Source: Methylocystis sp. MJC1 (GTDB lineage: Bacteria; Pseudomonadota; Alphaproteobacteria; Rhizobiales; Beijerinckiaceae). Taken from it: a DNA stretch of 64,000 bases. The translations under genes were made by a program, and so were the position numbers. Below are positions 9,085-17,908 of this stretch, piece by piece. Every line of letters begins with the position of its first letter. The stretch's first letter is position 1. Where the stretch lies: positions 186,001 through 250,000 of the forward strand of contig NZ_CP107559.1 of assembly GCF_026427715.1 (NCBI RefSeq). The letters are read 5' to 3'. The notes under the pieces are model-generated. The model searched no databases and was not told where the DNA came from. It saw only the letters and a list, made by a program, of their open reading frames with translations.

Positions 9085-10454
9085 ATCTGCATATCCAAAC
9101 CAATGTGAGCCAACACGGCGTTTCGCTTGGTGAAGCGTTCCGCGTTTGGGCGCGCATCGCTTTGCTGAGCTTCGGCGGGCCTGCGGGTCAAATTGCGGTG
9201 ATGCACCGGATCATCGTCGATGAAAAGAAATGGGTGCCGGAGAGCCGCTTCCTGCACGCGCTCAACTACTGCATGCTGTTGCCTGGCCCCGAGGGCCAGC
9301 AGCTCGCCACCTACATCGGTTGGCTCATGCACCGAACCCTCGGCGGGCTGATCGCCGGCGGGCTGTTCATCCTCCCCGGCGTCGTCTCGATCATGGCGCT
9401 CAGCATCATCTACGCGCTCTGGGGGAATGTCGGGATCGTTGCCGGGCTGTTCTTTGGGTTGAAGGCTGCCGTGCTGGCCGTCGTCGCCGAGGCGGTTATC
9501 CGGATTGGCAGGCGCGGCCTCAAAACCTTACCGATGCGCATTCTGGCCGCCGCTTCATTTGCCGGCATTTTCTTCTTCGCTGTGCCGTTCCCGCTGATCA
9601 TCCTCGCAGCGGCGCTGATCGGCTACATCGAAGCGGCGCGTGGAAATCCCACTTTCGCGGCTGCTGGGCATGGCTCGACGCATGAGGATGGCGAAAGCCT
9701 TTTGGGCGACGCCGTGCCCCCTCATTCGCTGCCATCCAAGAAGCGTGCGCTGCGCGTAATCGCGATTTGGCTGGCGCTTTGGCTTGTTCCTGTCACGGCG
9801 ATTGTATTCACCAACGGCGCCGAGAACGTCTTTTCACAAATCGCGATGTTCTTCAGCAAAATGGCGGTGGTGACTTTTGGCGGCGCCTACGCGGTCCTCG
9901 CCTATGTCGCCCAGCAGGCCGTCGAAAACTATCGCTGGCTGACGCCTGCGGAGATGCTCAACGGGCTTGGCATGGCGGAAACGACCCCCGGCCCGCTCAT
10001 TATGGTGTTGCAATTCGTGGGCTTCACGGCGGCGTTTCGCGCGCCGGGCGATTTGCCGCCATTGCTTGCGGGCGCTCTCGGCGGCTTGCTCGCCACTTGG
10101 GTGACGTTTGCTCCTTGTTTCCTCTGGATATTCCTCGGCGCGCCCTACATCGAAAGAGTTCGCGCCAACAAGGCGCTTTCGGGCGCTTTGGCCGCGATCA
10201 CAGCGGCCGTGGTGGGTGTTATCCTCAACCTCGCCATCTGGTTCGCAATCCACACGGTCTTTCGCAAGACCGTCGCCCTGAACGGCTTTGGGCTGTCGTT
10301 TGACGCTCCCGTGCTGGGGAGCGTGGATTCGTGGAGCTTCGCTCTCTCGGTTGGCGCCGCGATAGCGATCTTCCGGTTTCGAATCGGAATGCTCCAAACC
10401 CTCGTGTCCTGCTGCCTGGGCGGGATGGGGCTATCTCTCGCGGGGGCGATCTAG
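9081..10454 (+). CDS. chrA: Chromate transporter ChrA (CHR family)
   Basis: A 457-residue inner-membrane chromate exporter of the long, two-domain CHR type. Each half has the family signature: FGGPAGQIAVMH near the N-terminus and TFGGAYAVLAYVAQQAVE in the second half, each followed by a block of hydrophobic helices (LPGPEGQQLATYIG in half one, TTPGPLIMVLQFVGF in half two). I place the start at GTG 9081, inside the chrB stop, giving VNLHIQTNVS; a longer reading would overlap chrB by 66 bases. Family members expel chromate using the membrane potential. It is the second gene of the chromate operon. Confidence 0.93.
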   Translation: MNLHIQTNVSQHGVSLGEAFRVWARIALLSFGGPAGQIAVMHRIIVDEKKWVPESRFLHALNYCMLLPGPEGQQLATYIGWLMHRTLGGLIAGGLFILPGVVSIMALSIIYALWGNVGIVAGLFFGLKAAVLAVVAEAVIRIGRRGLKTLPMRILAAASFAGIFFFAVPFPLIILAAALIGYIEAARGNPTFAAAGHGSTHEDGESLLGDAVPPHSLPSKKRALRVIAIWLALWLVPVTAIVFTNGAENVFSQIAMFFSKMAVVTFGGAYAVLAYVAQQAVENYRWLTPAEMLNGLGMAETTPGPLIMVLQFVGFTAAFRAPGDLPPLLAGALGGLLATWVTFAPCFLWIFLGAPYIERVRANKALSGALAAITAAVVGVILNLAIWFAIHTVFRKTVALNGFGLSFDAPVLGSVDSWSFALSVGAAIAIFRFRIGMLQTLVSCCLGGMGLSLAGAI

Positions 10455-10478
10455 ACAATCACCGAAAAGGAGAAACCC

Positions 10479-11366
10479 ATGAAAAAGACGCTCACGACAG
10501 TCGCGGCGCTCGGCCTTCTCATCCCCGCGTCGGCTTCTGCGGCGGAAGTGGACTGGTCCCAGGTCGACTCCGCAATCGGCAAAAAGGCTATGGTCGTCGG
10601 GACGGTGCATAAATACGGCCTGCCGCGCAGCGATCTCCACGTCACGCTCGACGGCGTGGCCGTCAAGCCCGGCCTCGCGCTCGGCGGATGGATCGCATTC
10701 GAACCCAAGGGCCACACGGCCATGATGATGGGCGACGTCGTGCTCACTGAAACCGAGGTGACGCCAGTCATGCGCGCCTTGCTGGCAAATGGCGTCAAAG
10801 TGACGGGCGTGCACAACCACCTGCTGCGCGCGAGCCCCGCCACCTACTACATGCACATCGACGCGCAGGGAGATCCCGCCAAACTTGCCGGGATTGTTCG
10901 CGAGGCGCTCGCGGCGACCAAGACCCCCTTCGAGCCGTCGGCCAGCCCGGCAGGCGAATCTCCAAAGCTCGATTTCGATACCGCGCAAGTGGATGAGGCG
11001 CTCGGCGCTCAGGGTAAGAACAACGGCGGCGTCTATCAGTTCAGCATCCCAAGGGCCGACAACATCAAGGCAGGCGGAATGGCCGTCGCCCCAGCTATGG
11101 GGACGGCGATCGCCATCAACTTCGAACCGACCGGAAATGGCAAAGCCGCGATCGGCGGGGATTTCGTCGCGGCAGGAAACGAAGTTGAACCGCTCTTGAA
11201 GGCGCTGCAATCCAACGGGATCGAGGTGACCGCGCTGCATAACCATATGCTCGATGACGAGCCCAGGCTCTTCTTCGTCCATTTCTGGGCCAACGACGAT
11301 GCTGTGAAATTGGCTCACGGCTTGAGAGCGGGGCTCGACACCTTGCATGTGGCGCCGAGGAGCTGA
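10479..11366 (+). CDS. Secreted DUF1259 tandem-domain protein
   Basis: A 295-residue exported protein. MKKTLTTVAALGLLIPASASAAE is a classic Sec signal peptide. The mature part holds two copies of the DUF1259 (LppY/LpqO-like) domain, each ending in a near-identical motif, VTGVHNHLLRASP and VTALHNHMLDDEP, followed by a FVHFWA/YMHIDA strand. The repeated His-Asn-His motifs could bind a metal, but that is inference. A strong AAAAGGAG site precedes the ATG. It lies 24 bases after chrA, a position where DUF1259 genes are often seen beside chromate transporters; its biochemical role is unknown. Confidence 0.8.
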   Translation: MKKTLTTVAALGLLIPASASAAEVDWSQVDSAIGKKAMVVGTVHKYGLPRSDLHVTLDGVAVKPGLALGGWIAFEPKGHTAMMMGDVVLTETEVTPVMRALLANGVKVTGVHNHLLRASPATYYMHIDAQGDPAKLAGIVREALAATKTPFEPSASPAGESPKLDFDTAQVDEALGAQGKNNGGVYQFSIPRADNIKAGGMAVAPAMGTAIAINFEPTGNGKAAIGGDFVAAGNEVEPLLKALQSNGIEVTALHNHMLDDEPRLFFVHFWANDDAVKLAHGLRAGLDTLHVAPRS

Positions 11367-11389
11367 CGCGCGCAGAATAGAGGCTTGCC

Positions 11390-12616
11390 GTGAAGCTCGA
11401 TGACGTCAAGCGCGAGCGATCTCTCCTTTACATGGAGAGATATGTCGATGAAGGGGCGAAGACCTACAGCGTCCTCGCCTCGCGGACCGAAGCCGCGCCC
11501 TGCTACCGCCCCGAAAGTGACCAGCCCTCATTCGACCTTATCGCCGTGTTCGTTCCGCCCGAACGCGTTTCGGTCTATGAGGCTGGTTGTCCTTTGGGCC
11601 TTTCAAGTCGCTATCTCACAGAGGAAGGCGTCCTTTTCCCCATCCACCCGGAGGCTTGGGCGAGCGATGAGGTTCCTGGACTCGCTGACATTCGCACCCT
11701 GCCGCGGGCTCCCGAGATTCCCGTCGCTCCCACCGCTTCGACTCGGACGGTGCTGGTTCTGGAATCGGACGGGAATGTTCCAGCTCACTTCATCAAGCTG
11801 CATTATCCCTTCTACATCTCCCGCTTCAAACGAAAGCTCCGGCGCAAGGACATCCACAACGCGGTCGCCGCGACGCGCGAGCTTGCCTTCATCAACTCCC
11901 CGAAGTTCGCCTATCTGCCTGAGGTCCTGGGCGTCATTTTCGGCGCCGGAGAGGAAGCTTGGGGCTACCTCCTACGGGAAGCGACGGCTTATCCGCCGAT
12001 CATCGGCGGCCGTTTCCTCATACCCTGCTTCGCTCTCTATGCGGGGGATCGGCGCGACCCCGGACGGGCGCCTTTGCTGGTGCAACTGATCGACCATCAT
12101 CAAGCCGACCCCGCGTCTTTTGTCGTCCATGCGATTATCGCGCCGATCATCGAATGCTGGTCGAAGGTTGCGCACGAGCTCGGGCTTCTCCTGCAATCCC
12201 ACGCCCAAAATCTTCTGCTCGAAGTCGACGAGAAGCTCACGCCGCGCCGGATCGTCCACCGTGACTTCGACGTATGGGTGGACCTTGGCGCCCGCGAAAA
12301 AGCGGGTTTGCCGAATCCCTTCCTCGACATAGATCGGCGGCCAGACAAGGTGCACCCGGTGGGTCAGTTTTACAGCTTGATCTACGACCGCTTCATGGGG
12401 CGCGGGTTCTTCGATTACCTTCTACGCCTCTTGTCGCTCCACTACGGGGCGAACGAGGAAGCGATACGCCAGGCGGTGCGAGATATCTTCCACCGGGCGT
12501 TCCCAGACGCTGACCGTGTCTTCCCGGCGCACACGACCTATTATTTCTCCGACGTCCCGCCTCCCGGACGAGATTTCGATCTCGAGGACACGGGGCAAGC
12601 GCCAATATGGCGATAG
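11390..12616 (+). CDS. IucA/IucC-like (NIS siderophore synthetase) protein in the chromate operon
   Basis: A 408-residue protein starting at GTG 11390. The middle and C-terminus resemble IucA/IucC synthetases, which join carboxylates to amines using ATP. I see STRTVLVLES near residue 117, a basic IKLHYPFYISRFKRKLRR segment, and near residue 270 HAQNLLLEVDEKLTPRRIVHRDFD, matching the family's HGQN...RDF pattern. The N-terminal HP...K motif usual in this family is not clear, and the length is short (normal is ~580), so substrate or activity may differ. An exporter gene follows 15 bases later. The pair could make and export a small carboxylate metal chelator. Family call is moderate. Confidence 0.6.
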   Translation: MKLDDVKRERSLLYMERYVDEGAKTYSVLASRTEAAPCYRPESDQPSFDLIAVFVPPERVSVYEAGCPLGLSSRYLTEEGVLFPIHPEAWASDEVPGLADIRTLPRAPEIPVAPTASTRTVLVLESDGNVPAHFIKLHYPFYISRFKRKLRRKDIHNAVAATRELAFINSPKFAYLPEVLGVIFGAGEEAWGYLLREATAYPPIIGGRFLIPCFALYAGDRRDPGRAPLLVQLIDHHQADPASFVVHAIIAPIIECWSKVAHELGLLLQSHAQNLLLEVDEKLTPRRIVHRDFDVWVDLGAREKAGLPNPFLDIDRRPDKVHPVGQFYSLIYDRFMGRGFFDYLLRLLSLHYGANEEAIRQAVRDIFHRAFPDADRVFPAHTTYYFSDVPPPGRDFDLEDTGQAPIWR

Positions 12617-12631
12617 ATTTGCGAGGCGACG

Positions 12632-13825
12632 ATGAAGGCTCCGCTCCGGTCACTCGTCGCGGCGCGGGGCCTCCGCGATTTCGGCGACGGTTTCTTCGCA
12701 GTGTTGCTGCCCGTCTACCTGACGGCGCTCGGCTATTCCTCATCCCGGATCGGCCTGCTGGCAGGGACGGCCCTCTTCGGCTCCGCGCTGCTTACTCTCG
12801 CAATCGGCGTCCTGGGCGCCCGTTACGAGCATCGGAGCCTGCTGATATTCACCGCCGGTCTGATGACTCTCACCGGCGTCGCCTTTTCATTAACACACTC
12901 CTATCTTGTTCTGCTCCTTGTCGCCTTCTTAGGTTCGGTGAACCCATCGGCCAGCACGGCGAGTTTCTTCGTGCCTGTCGAGCACGCCGTTCTCGCACGC
13001 GAAGCAGGGGATGCCGACCGAACGCAAGCTTTTGCGCGCTACAGTCTGGTTGGCGGATTGGCCGGCGCCACGGGGGCTCTGGCGGCTGCAATGCCTCATC
13101 TGCTGATGCGAATGGGATGGTCGCAGTTGGAGGGGCTTCGGGCGATGTTCGCCCTCTATGCCGTGCTCGGTCTGGCCGGCGGCTTGCTTTACAGCCGGCT
13201 TCCGTTATCTCCGCTGTCGCACCGAGATGGGCACGCCCCCGTTCTCGGCCCTTCGCGCAAGATCGTCTATAAGCTGGCGGCGCTTTTCAGCCTCGACGCC
13301 TTTGCCGGAGGCTTCTTGGTCCAGTCCCTGTTTGCGCTTTGGCTTTTTCACAAGGGGCTTTCACTCTCGGCGACGAGCGCCTTCTTCTTCGTGTCGGGGA
13401 TATTGTCTTCGCTTTCCTATCCCGTCGCGTCACGACTTGCGAAGCGCTTCGGCTTGGTAAACACAATGGTCTATACGCATATCCCGGCCAGCCTATGCCT
13501 TATCGCCGCCGCCCTCTCCCAATCCCTCGGGGTCACGATCGGTTTTTTGCTCTTGCAGGCGGCGCTATCGCAAATGGACGTGCCGGCGCGCTCGTCATAT
13601 GTGATGGCGGTCGTCTGCGAAGACGAGCGAACGGCCGCCGCAAGCTTCACGTCGGTGCCTCGCAGCCTCGCGGCGTCGCTTAGCCCCGCTCTCGCGGGAG
13701 GGCTTTTTTCGTCGCCCTCGGCCGGCGCTCCTCTCATCATATGCGGCGGCCTCAAGATAATTTACGACCTGCTGTTGCTGTGGCAATTCAGTTCTTTGAA
13801 GCCCCCCGAAGAGGGTAAGGCGTAG
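12632..13825 (+). CDS. MFS transporter, last gene of the chromate operon
   Basis: A 397-residue major facilitator with about 12 hydrophobic helices. The first half opens with RGLRDFGDGFFAVLLPVYLTALGYSSSRIGLLAGT, typical of sugar/drug MFS proteins, and a central basic loop (RDGHAPVLGPSRKIVYK) joins the halves. Late segments include SQMDVPARSSYVMAVV and ASFTSVPRSLAASLSPALAGGL. It begins 15 bases after the IucA/IucC-like gene, preceded by GCGAGGCGA, so it belongs to the same transcript. Whether it exports a product of that enzyme or helps with chromate is not known. Confidence 0.85.
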   Translation: MKAPLRSLVAARGLRDFGDGFFAVLLPVYLTALGYSSSRIGLLAGTALFGSALLTLAIGVLGARYEHRSLLIFTAGLMTLTGVAFSLTHSYLVLLLVAFLGSVNPSASTASFFVPVEHAVLAREAGDADRTQAFARYSLVGGLAGATGALAAAMPHLLMRMGWSQLEGLRAMFALYAVLGLAGGLLYSRLPLSPLSHRDGHAPVLGPSRKIVYKLAALFSLDAFAGGFLVQSLFALWLFHKGLSLSATSAFFFVSGILSSLSYPVASRLAKRFGLVNTMVYTHIPASLCLIAAALSQSLGVTIGFLLLQAALSQMDVPARSSYVMAVVCEDERTAAASFTSVPRSLAASLSPALAGGLFSSPSAGAPLIICGGLKIIYDLLLLWQFSSLKPPEEGKA

Positions 13826-13920
13826 CCCGGCATGATGATGCCTCGCGGCCATGCAGGCCCCTGGACGCGCTTGTCTCACGACCTAACTGACGGGTCTCAA
13901 GCAGTCTGCAGGAGGGCCGG

Positions 13921-14322
13921 ATGACCAGTTTAGGAACCCTGAGCACAGCGGGCGCGCTTTGCGCCGCAGTTGCCGCTTCCCTCCTGCCAAATTCGTCATC
14001 CGCAGGCGTCATGAGTGTCGCTGACAAGGGCGGTATCAGCCTGCCGTCGCCTGCCAACCAGGTTGACTGGCGGCCTTACCCACATCGCCACCATCGCTGG
14101 CATATGGGCTGGCATTACGGTCATCCACGCTTCCGCTATGGGCTTTACGCAGGGAGGAGTCCAGCCATTTACGGGTCTGGGGCCCCTACAGCTGCCTATG
14201 GCGCCGCTAATCCAGCATTTAGTGGTTGCGGCGTTTGTGGCGCCGCCTATCCAATGGGGCAAAGCAGCGACTACGACTATGGAGGCGGCGGATTGTTCAC
14301 TACGGGGCCCGGAATGTTTTGA
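13921..14322 (+). CDS. Small exported His/Tyr/Gly-rich protein
   Basis: A 133-residue protein with a signal-like N-terminus (TAGALCAAVAASLLPNSSSAG) and a low-complexity body rich in His, Tyr, Gly and Pro (PYPHRHHRWHMGWHYGHPRFRYG), then a short Cys pair, CGVCGAAYP. GGAGGGCCGG sits directly before the ATG. The His cluster could bind metal ions, but no family is recognised. It lies between the chromate operon and a convergent two-component system. Confidence 0.6.
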   Translation: MTSLGTLSTAGALCAAVAASLLPNSSSAGVMSVADKGGISLPSPANQVDWRPYPHRHHRWHMGWHYGHPRFRYGLYAGRSPAIYGSGAPTAAYGAANPAFSGCGVCGAAYPMGQSSDYDYGGGGLFTTGPGMF

Positions 14323-14379
14323 GGCATGTGAGCTAAATCGCCGGTTGCGCCGCGACAGAAGAAGGCCATGAATTCGAGC

Positions 14380-15753
14380 CTAACTTTCTCCTTCCGTCCG
14401 CAGCGGCGGGAAGGACAGCTGAACCGTTAAACCAGGAAAGTTGTCTGACAGCGAAATCACGGCGCCATGCAGGCGGGCGACTGCTGATACGAGGCTGAGC
14501 CCCAATCCGTTGCCCTGTGAGGCCCTGCTCCTTTCCAGGCGGTAGAAGCGTTTGAAAACATTCTGTCGCTCGCCTTCCGGAATGCCTGGCCCGTTATCCA
14601 CGACGCAAATCATGCCGCCGCTCATCGCCTCTCTTGTTTCGACGCCGACGCGCCCTCCGTCGGGCCCATACTTCAACGCGTTATCGACGACATTCGCGAT
14701 TGCGTCGAAGAGCAGATCACGGTCGCCATTGACCATCACTTGGCTGTCGCCGCTTCGCTGCAAAAGGATGTTCCTCTTCTCCGCCGCAGCATCGAACAGC
14801 TCGACAATCTCATCCGCGATCTGCGCCAAGTTTACGCGCCGAAACGATTTAGAAATATCGTAGGCCTCTATCTGCGAAATCCTCACCAAGGACATGAACA
14901 TCCTCAGCACGTCCTCGAGGTCGGCGATGGTGTCCTCTATCAGCAGTTGATCTCGGCCGCTGTCCCGTTCTCGCAATCGCGCCTTTTCAAGGCGTCCCCG
15001 CATTCTAGCCAAAGGCGTTCGCAGATCGTGGGCGACATTATCCGTCGCCTGCTTGACCTCGGACATCAGAAGTTGAATGCGCTCGAGCATAATGTTGAGA
15101 TTTGCCGCAAGCTCATCCCACTCGTCATGCGAGCCACGAAGCGGTATGCGCTTGTCCAAGCCGCTTTGCATGATGGCTCGGCTGGTGGCGTTGATGGCCT
15201 CGATCCGGCTGACCGTCCTCTGTGTCACAGAAACGCTCGCGGCTGCGGCAAGGACGAAAACAAGAACGACGCTTAAGCCAAGGGCCGTGTCGATCTCGCC
15301 GATAAAACTATCCAGCCCGTCGACTTTTCGCCCGACCAGCAAACGGTCCCCATTTGGGAGCGAAGTGAATGTCACCCGGATCAGGCCCATCCCTCCCGAG
15401 GGAGCGATCTCTGCGGGGCCGCTCGCGTCCTTCCGCAGCGCAGGCCATCGATCCAGATTCCCTGCGATCGGCGTCAGAGACGGATCGACCAACAGATAGG
15501 CGGCGTCTTTGAAATGCGGATCCGCGCGCTGTCGCCCGATGCGGGCAACAAGAGCCGCCCGTCCTCCGACAACATAGGCGTCTGTTAGGGTGGAAAGGTC
15601 GATCCCGATCTCACGATCGACGTTGTGCTGAACATAACCCACAGTGGACCAGCGAACATAAGCGAAGAGCGCAATGACGAACGCGCCGAAGACGCCTATG
15701 GCGACGAGCGCCAACTTGTAAGTCGACGAGCGTAAGGTCTTAGCTAGCAACAC
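14380..15753 (-). CDS. Two-component sensor histidine kinase
   Basis: A 457-residue membrane histidine kinase of the HisKA class. Two helices (LALVAIGVFGAFVIALFAYV and SVVLVFVLAAAASVSV) enclose a ~120-residue periplasmic sensor domain. A HAMP segment follows, then the H-box NVAHDLRTPLARMRG with the phospho-accepting His near residue 242, the N-box NVVDNALKYGPDGG, the DNGPGIPEGER G1 box and GNGLGLSLV. I take the GTG at 15753, which overlaps the regulator stop by 14 bases; the open frame continues upstream but runs inside the regulator. It phosphorylates the adjacent OmpR-type regulator. The signal is unknown. Confidence 0.88.
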   Translation of the reverse strand: MLLAKTLRSSTYKLALVAIGVFGAFVIALFAYVRWSTVGYVQHNVDREIGIDLSTLTDAYVVGGRAALVARIGRQRADPHFKDAAYLLVDPSLTPIAGNLDRWPALRKDASGPAEIAPSGGMGLIRVTFTSLPNGDRLLVGRKVDGLDSFIGEIDTALGLSVVLVFVLAAAASVSVTQRTVSRIEAINATSRAIMQSGLDKRIPLRGSHDEWDELAANLNIMLERIQLLMSEVKQATDNVAHDLRTPLARMRGRLEKARLRERDSGRDQLLIEDTIADLEDVLRMFMSLVRISQIEAYDISKSFRRVNLAQIADEIVELFDAAAEKRNILLQRSGDSQVMVNGDRDLLFDAIANVVDNALKYGPDGGRVGVETREAMSGGMICVVDNGPGIPEGERQNVFKRFYRLERSRASQGNGLGLSLVSAVARLHGAVISLSDNFPGLTVQLSFPPLRTEGES

Positions 15754-16432
15754 GGATGCAGAACCCCACGCCACGGATTGTATGGAAAAGCGGGTAATCG
15801 TCCCCAAAATCGACCTTGCGCCGAATCCGGCTGACGTAAACATCTATGATGTTCGTCATGGGATCGAAATGCAGGTCCCAGACATGCTGAAGCAGCATTG
15901 CCCGAGTAACGACATGTCCTGCATTGCGAACCATGAATTCAAGCAAACGGAACTCGCGAGGCAGCAAGGCGATATCGCGGCAGCCGCGACGCGCGCTCCT
16001 TGCGAGAAGATCGAGCTCCAGGTCTCCGACGCGGAGCACGGTCTCTTTGATGACGCTTTCGCTCCGGCGCGCGAGCGCCTCCACGCGCGCTAGTAATTCA
16101 GCAAAGGCGAAGGGCTTGACAAGATAGTCATCGCCGCCCGCCCGCAGGCCGCGAACGCGATCGTCAATTTCGCCAAGCGCGCTGACGATCAAGACCGGCG
16201 TATTCCGCTCTTCCTCTCTCAGACTCCGTATGATTTCGATCCCGTCGCCGTCCGGAAGCAGGCGATCGATAATGATCACGCCATACGGCGTGGCTCTGGC
16301 CTTGCTTAAGCCGGTGGCGAGGCATCCGGCGACATCGACGTCGTAGCCATGCATTTTCAGCGAGTCCGCGAGCTGCTCAACCATCTCGACGTCGTCTTCA
16401 ACGATGAGGATGGGGCACGGTCGCTCAGACAT
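15740..16432 (-). CDS. OmpR/PhoB-family response regulator
   Basis: A 230-residue regulator with a receiver domain (ILIVEDDVEMVEQ, phospho-Asp in IIIDRLLPDGDG, conserved Lys in DYLVKPFAF) and a C-terminal winged helix (LLPREFRLLEFMVRNAGHVVTRAMLLQHVWD, VYVSRIRRKVD, HTIRGVGFCI). ATG 16432 (MSERPCP) or the in-frame ATG at 16450 could be used. It is co-transcribed with the kinase and divergent from the Gly-rich exported protein. The intergenic region holds a 12-bp direct repeat that could be its binding site. Confidence 0.92.
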   Translation of the reverse strand: MSERPCPILIVEDDVEMVEQLADSLKMHGYDVDVAGCLATGLSKARATPYGVIIIDRLLPDGDGIEIIRSLREEERNTPVLIVSALGEIDDRVRGLRAGGDDYLVKPFAFAELLARVEALARRSESVIKETVLRVGDLELDLLARSARRGCRDIALLPREFRLLEFMVRNAGHVVTRAMLLQHVWDLHFDPMTNIIDVYVSRIRRKVDFGDDYPLFHTIRGVGFCIRVAS

Positions 16433-16503
16433 AATCGCACATCCTGACAACCCCGATGGCGCGCAGCGACAAATCTGCCATGACGCGGCAGGCTCGCAAA
16501 CTT

Positions 16504-16534
16504 ACTTCTTTGTCAGGAAATAACTTATTTGTCA
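16504..16534. promoter_or_regulatory. Direct repeat, possible response-regulator box
   Basis: ACTTCTTTGTCA (16504-16515) and ACTTATTTGTCA (16523-16534) match at 11 of 12 bases and start 19 bases apart. They sit between the divergent response-regulator gene and the Gly-rich protein gene. OmpR-type regulators usually bind direct repeats, though often with a tighter 10-11 bp period. Binding is inferred only. Confidence 0.45.
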
Positions 16535-16625
16535 TTGGAATTACGAAGCTTTTTCGCCTTCCATCTGCGCCTCCGCGAAGGGTTTCAATCCTCCCTTCGC
16601 CCCACCTGCATCTGGAGGGTTAGCC

Positions 16626-17204
16626 ATGAACAGCAAGCTTCTCGGTGGTCTTGCGGTCCTGACGATTTGCGTAGCGACAGCCGCGACAGGCCCAGCCGTA
16701 GCCCGTGGCTTTGGGGGCTTTGGCGGCGGCGGCATGCATTTCGGGGGCGGAGGGATGCACTTCGGCGGCATGGGTTTCGGCGCGCCTCATTTCGGCGGCT
16801 TTGGCGGAGGTCTTGGGGCTCCTCATTTCGGAGGCTTCGGCGGGGGCTTCGGCGCACCTCATTTCGGAGGTTTCGGCGGGGGCTTTGGGGCTCCTCATTT
16901 CGGAGGCGGCCTCATGGGACCGCGTCCTGGCTTCGGCGGCGGCTTTGGCGCGCCTCACGTCGGAGGCGCCTTTATGGGACCGCGTTTTGGATTCCGAGGC
17001 TTCCATAACCAAATGTTTGCCCGACCTTTCTTCGGGCATCCGGGGTTTCATCATTTCGCATTTCGGCGCCACCATCGCTTCTTCGCATTCGCGCCGTTTC
17101 TCGGATATGGGCTTTACGGCTCTGGCTACGATTCATGCTGGCAACGCACCTGGACGGCCTATGGCTGGCAATGGGTCAACGTCTGCTACAACTACCTTTA
17201 TTGA
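16626..17204 (+). CDS. Exported Gly/Phe/His-rich repeat protein
   Basis: A 192-residue protein with a clear signal peptide (LLGGLAVLTICVATAATGPAVA) and a body of tandem GAPHFGGFGGG-type repeats (about four near-perfect 11-12 residue units plus diverged ones), then a His/Phe-rich stretch and a C-terminus with two Cys (YDSCWQRTWTAYGWQWVNVCYNYLY). GGAGGGTTAGCC precedes the ATG. Similar low-complexity exported proteins are common in Hyphomicrobiales, with no known role. It is divergent from the response regulator and may be one of its targets. Confidence 0.75.
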   Translation: MNSKLLGGLAVLTICVATAATGPAVARGFGGFGGGGMHFGGGGMHFGGMGFGAPHFGGFGGGLGAPHFGGFGGGFGAPHFGGFGGGFGAPHFGGGLMGPRPGFGGGFGAPHVGGAFMGPRFGFRGFHNQMFARPFFGHPGFHHFAFRRHHRFFAFAPFLGYGLYGSGYDSCWQRTWTAYGWQWVNVCYNYLY

Positions 17205-17229
17205 GGCGCAGTCGCGCCGAGCAATCGAA

Positions 17230-17255
17230 CAAACCGGCGCAACGGCGCCGGTTTG
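17230..17255 (+). terminator. Hairpin downstream of the Gly-rich protein gene
   Basis: A perfect 11-bp stem, CAAACCGGCGC (17230-17240) with GCGCCGGTTTG (17245-17255), closed by an AACG tetraloop and located 26 bases after the stop codon. There is no U-run after it, so it is an atypical terminator or a 3'-end stabiliser. Confidence 0.55.
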
Positions 17256-17339
17256 GATCAAGCGGCTCCGACGAGTCTGAGGAGAGCCTAACGCCATAGC
17301 GACGGCCGCGACCTGCGTCGCATTTAGGGACGATCGACC

Positions 17340-17873
17340 ATGAAATATTTGCTAGGCTTTATCGCCGCAGTGGTTCTCATGGTGATCGGCGCCATCATAT
17401 TTGCAGCCACTTATAACGTGGCGGCCTCGGCGCGAGGCTCGACATTAGAGTTCGGAATCCTGCACTCAGTCATGCGAAACTCCGTGCGCGCGCGTGCGGG
17501 AGAGGATGGGCGCGAAACATGGACTGAGGAGGAACTGCGCAAGGGATTCGAGCAATATGATGAGATGTGCATCATCTGTCATTCAGCGCCCGGCAAAGAA
17601 CGCAGGCCCATTAGCAAGGGCATGGACCCCGAGCCGCCGAACCTCGCCGAGACGTCGAAGCAATGGACCACGGCGCAGCTATTCTGGATAATCAAGAATG
17701 GGATCAAGATGACCGGAATGCCTGCTTTCGGCCCAACACACAGCGACGCGGAAATCTGGAATCTAGTGGGGTTCGTCCATCGTCTTCCGGAAATCACCGC
17801 AGACAAGTTCCTTGCTATGGAACGGGAGTTTGGCGGCTCCGGTGACCATGGAGAGCATGCCCACAGCCATTGA
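17340..17873 (+). CDS. Membrane-anchored monoheme cytochrome c
   Basis: A 177-residue c-type cytochrome. MKYLLGFIAAVVLMVIGAIIFAATYNV is an uncleaved anchor or signal. The haem site is CIICH near residue 80, and the distal Met ligand is probably in MTGMPAFGPTHSD, which gives the usual class I layout (CxxCH, ~60 residues, Met-Pro). The C-terminus ends in His-rich GDHGEHAHSH. It acts in the periplasm as an electron carrier or small redox subunit. No oxidase or dehydrogenase is next to it, so the partner is unknown. Confidence 0.85.
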   Translation: MKYLLGFIAAVVLMVIGAIIFAATYNVAASARGSTLEFGILHSVMRNSVRARAGEDGRETWTEEELRKGFEQYDEMCIICHSAPGKERRPISKGMDPEPPNLAETSKQWTTAQLFWIIKNGIKMTGMPAFGPTHSDAEIWNLVGFVHRLPEITADKFLAMEREFGGSGDHGEHAHSH

Positions 17874-17908
17874 CGGCCGATACAAGGCCGGCGGCGTCTC
17901 CCCTACTC

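Noticed and set aside
16710..16960. Regular tandem repeat considered as CRISPR or minisatellite
   Set aside because: The units encode the GAPHFGGFGGG protein repeat in frame behind a signal peptide, with no spacers; it is a coding repeat.
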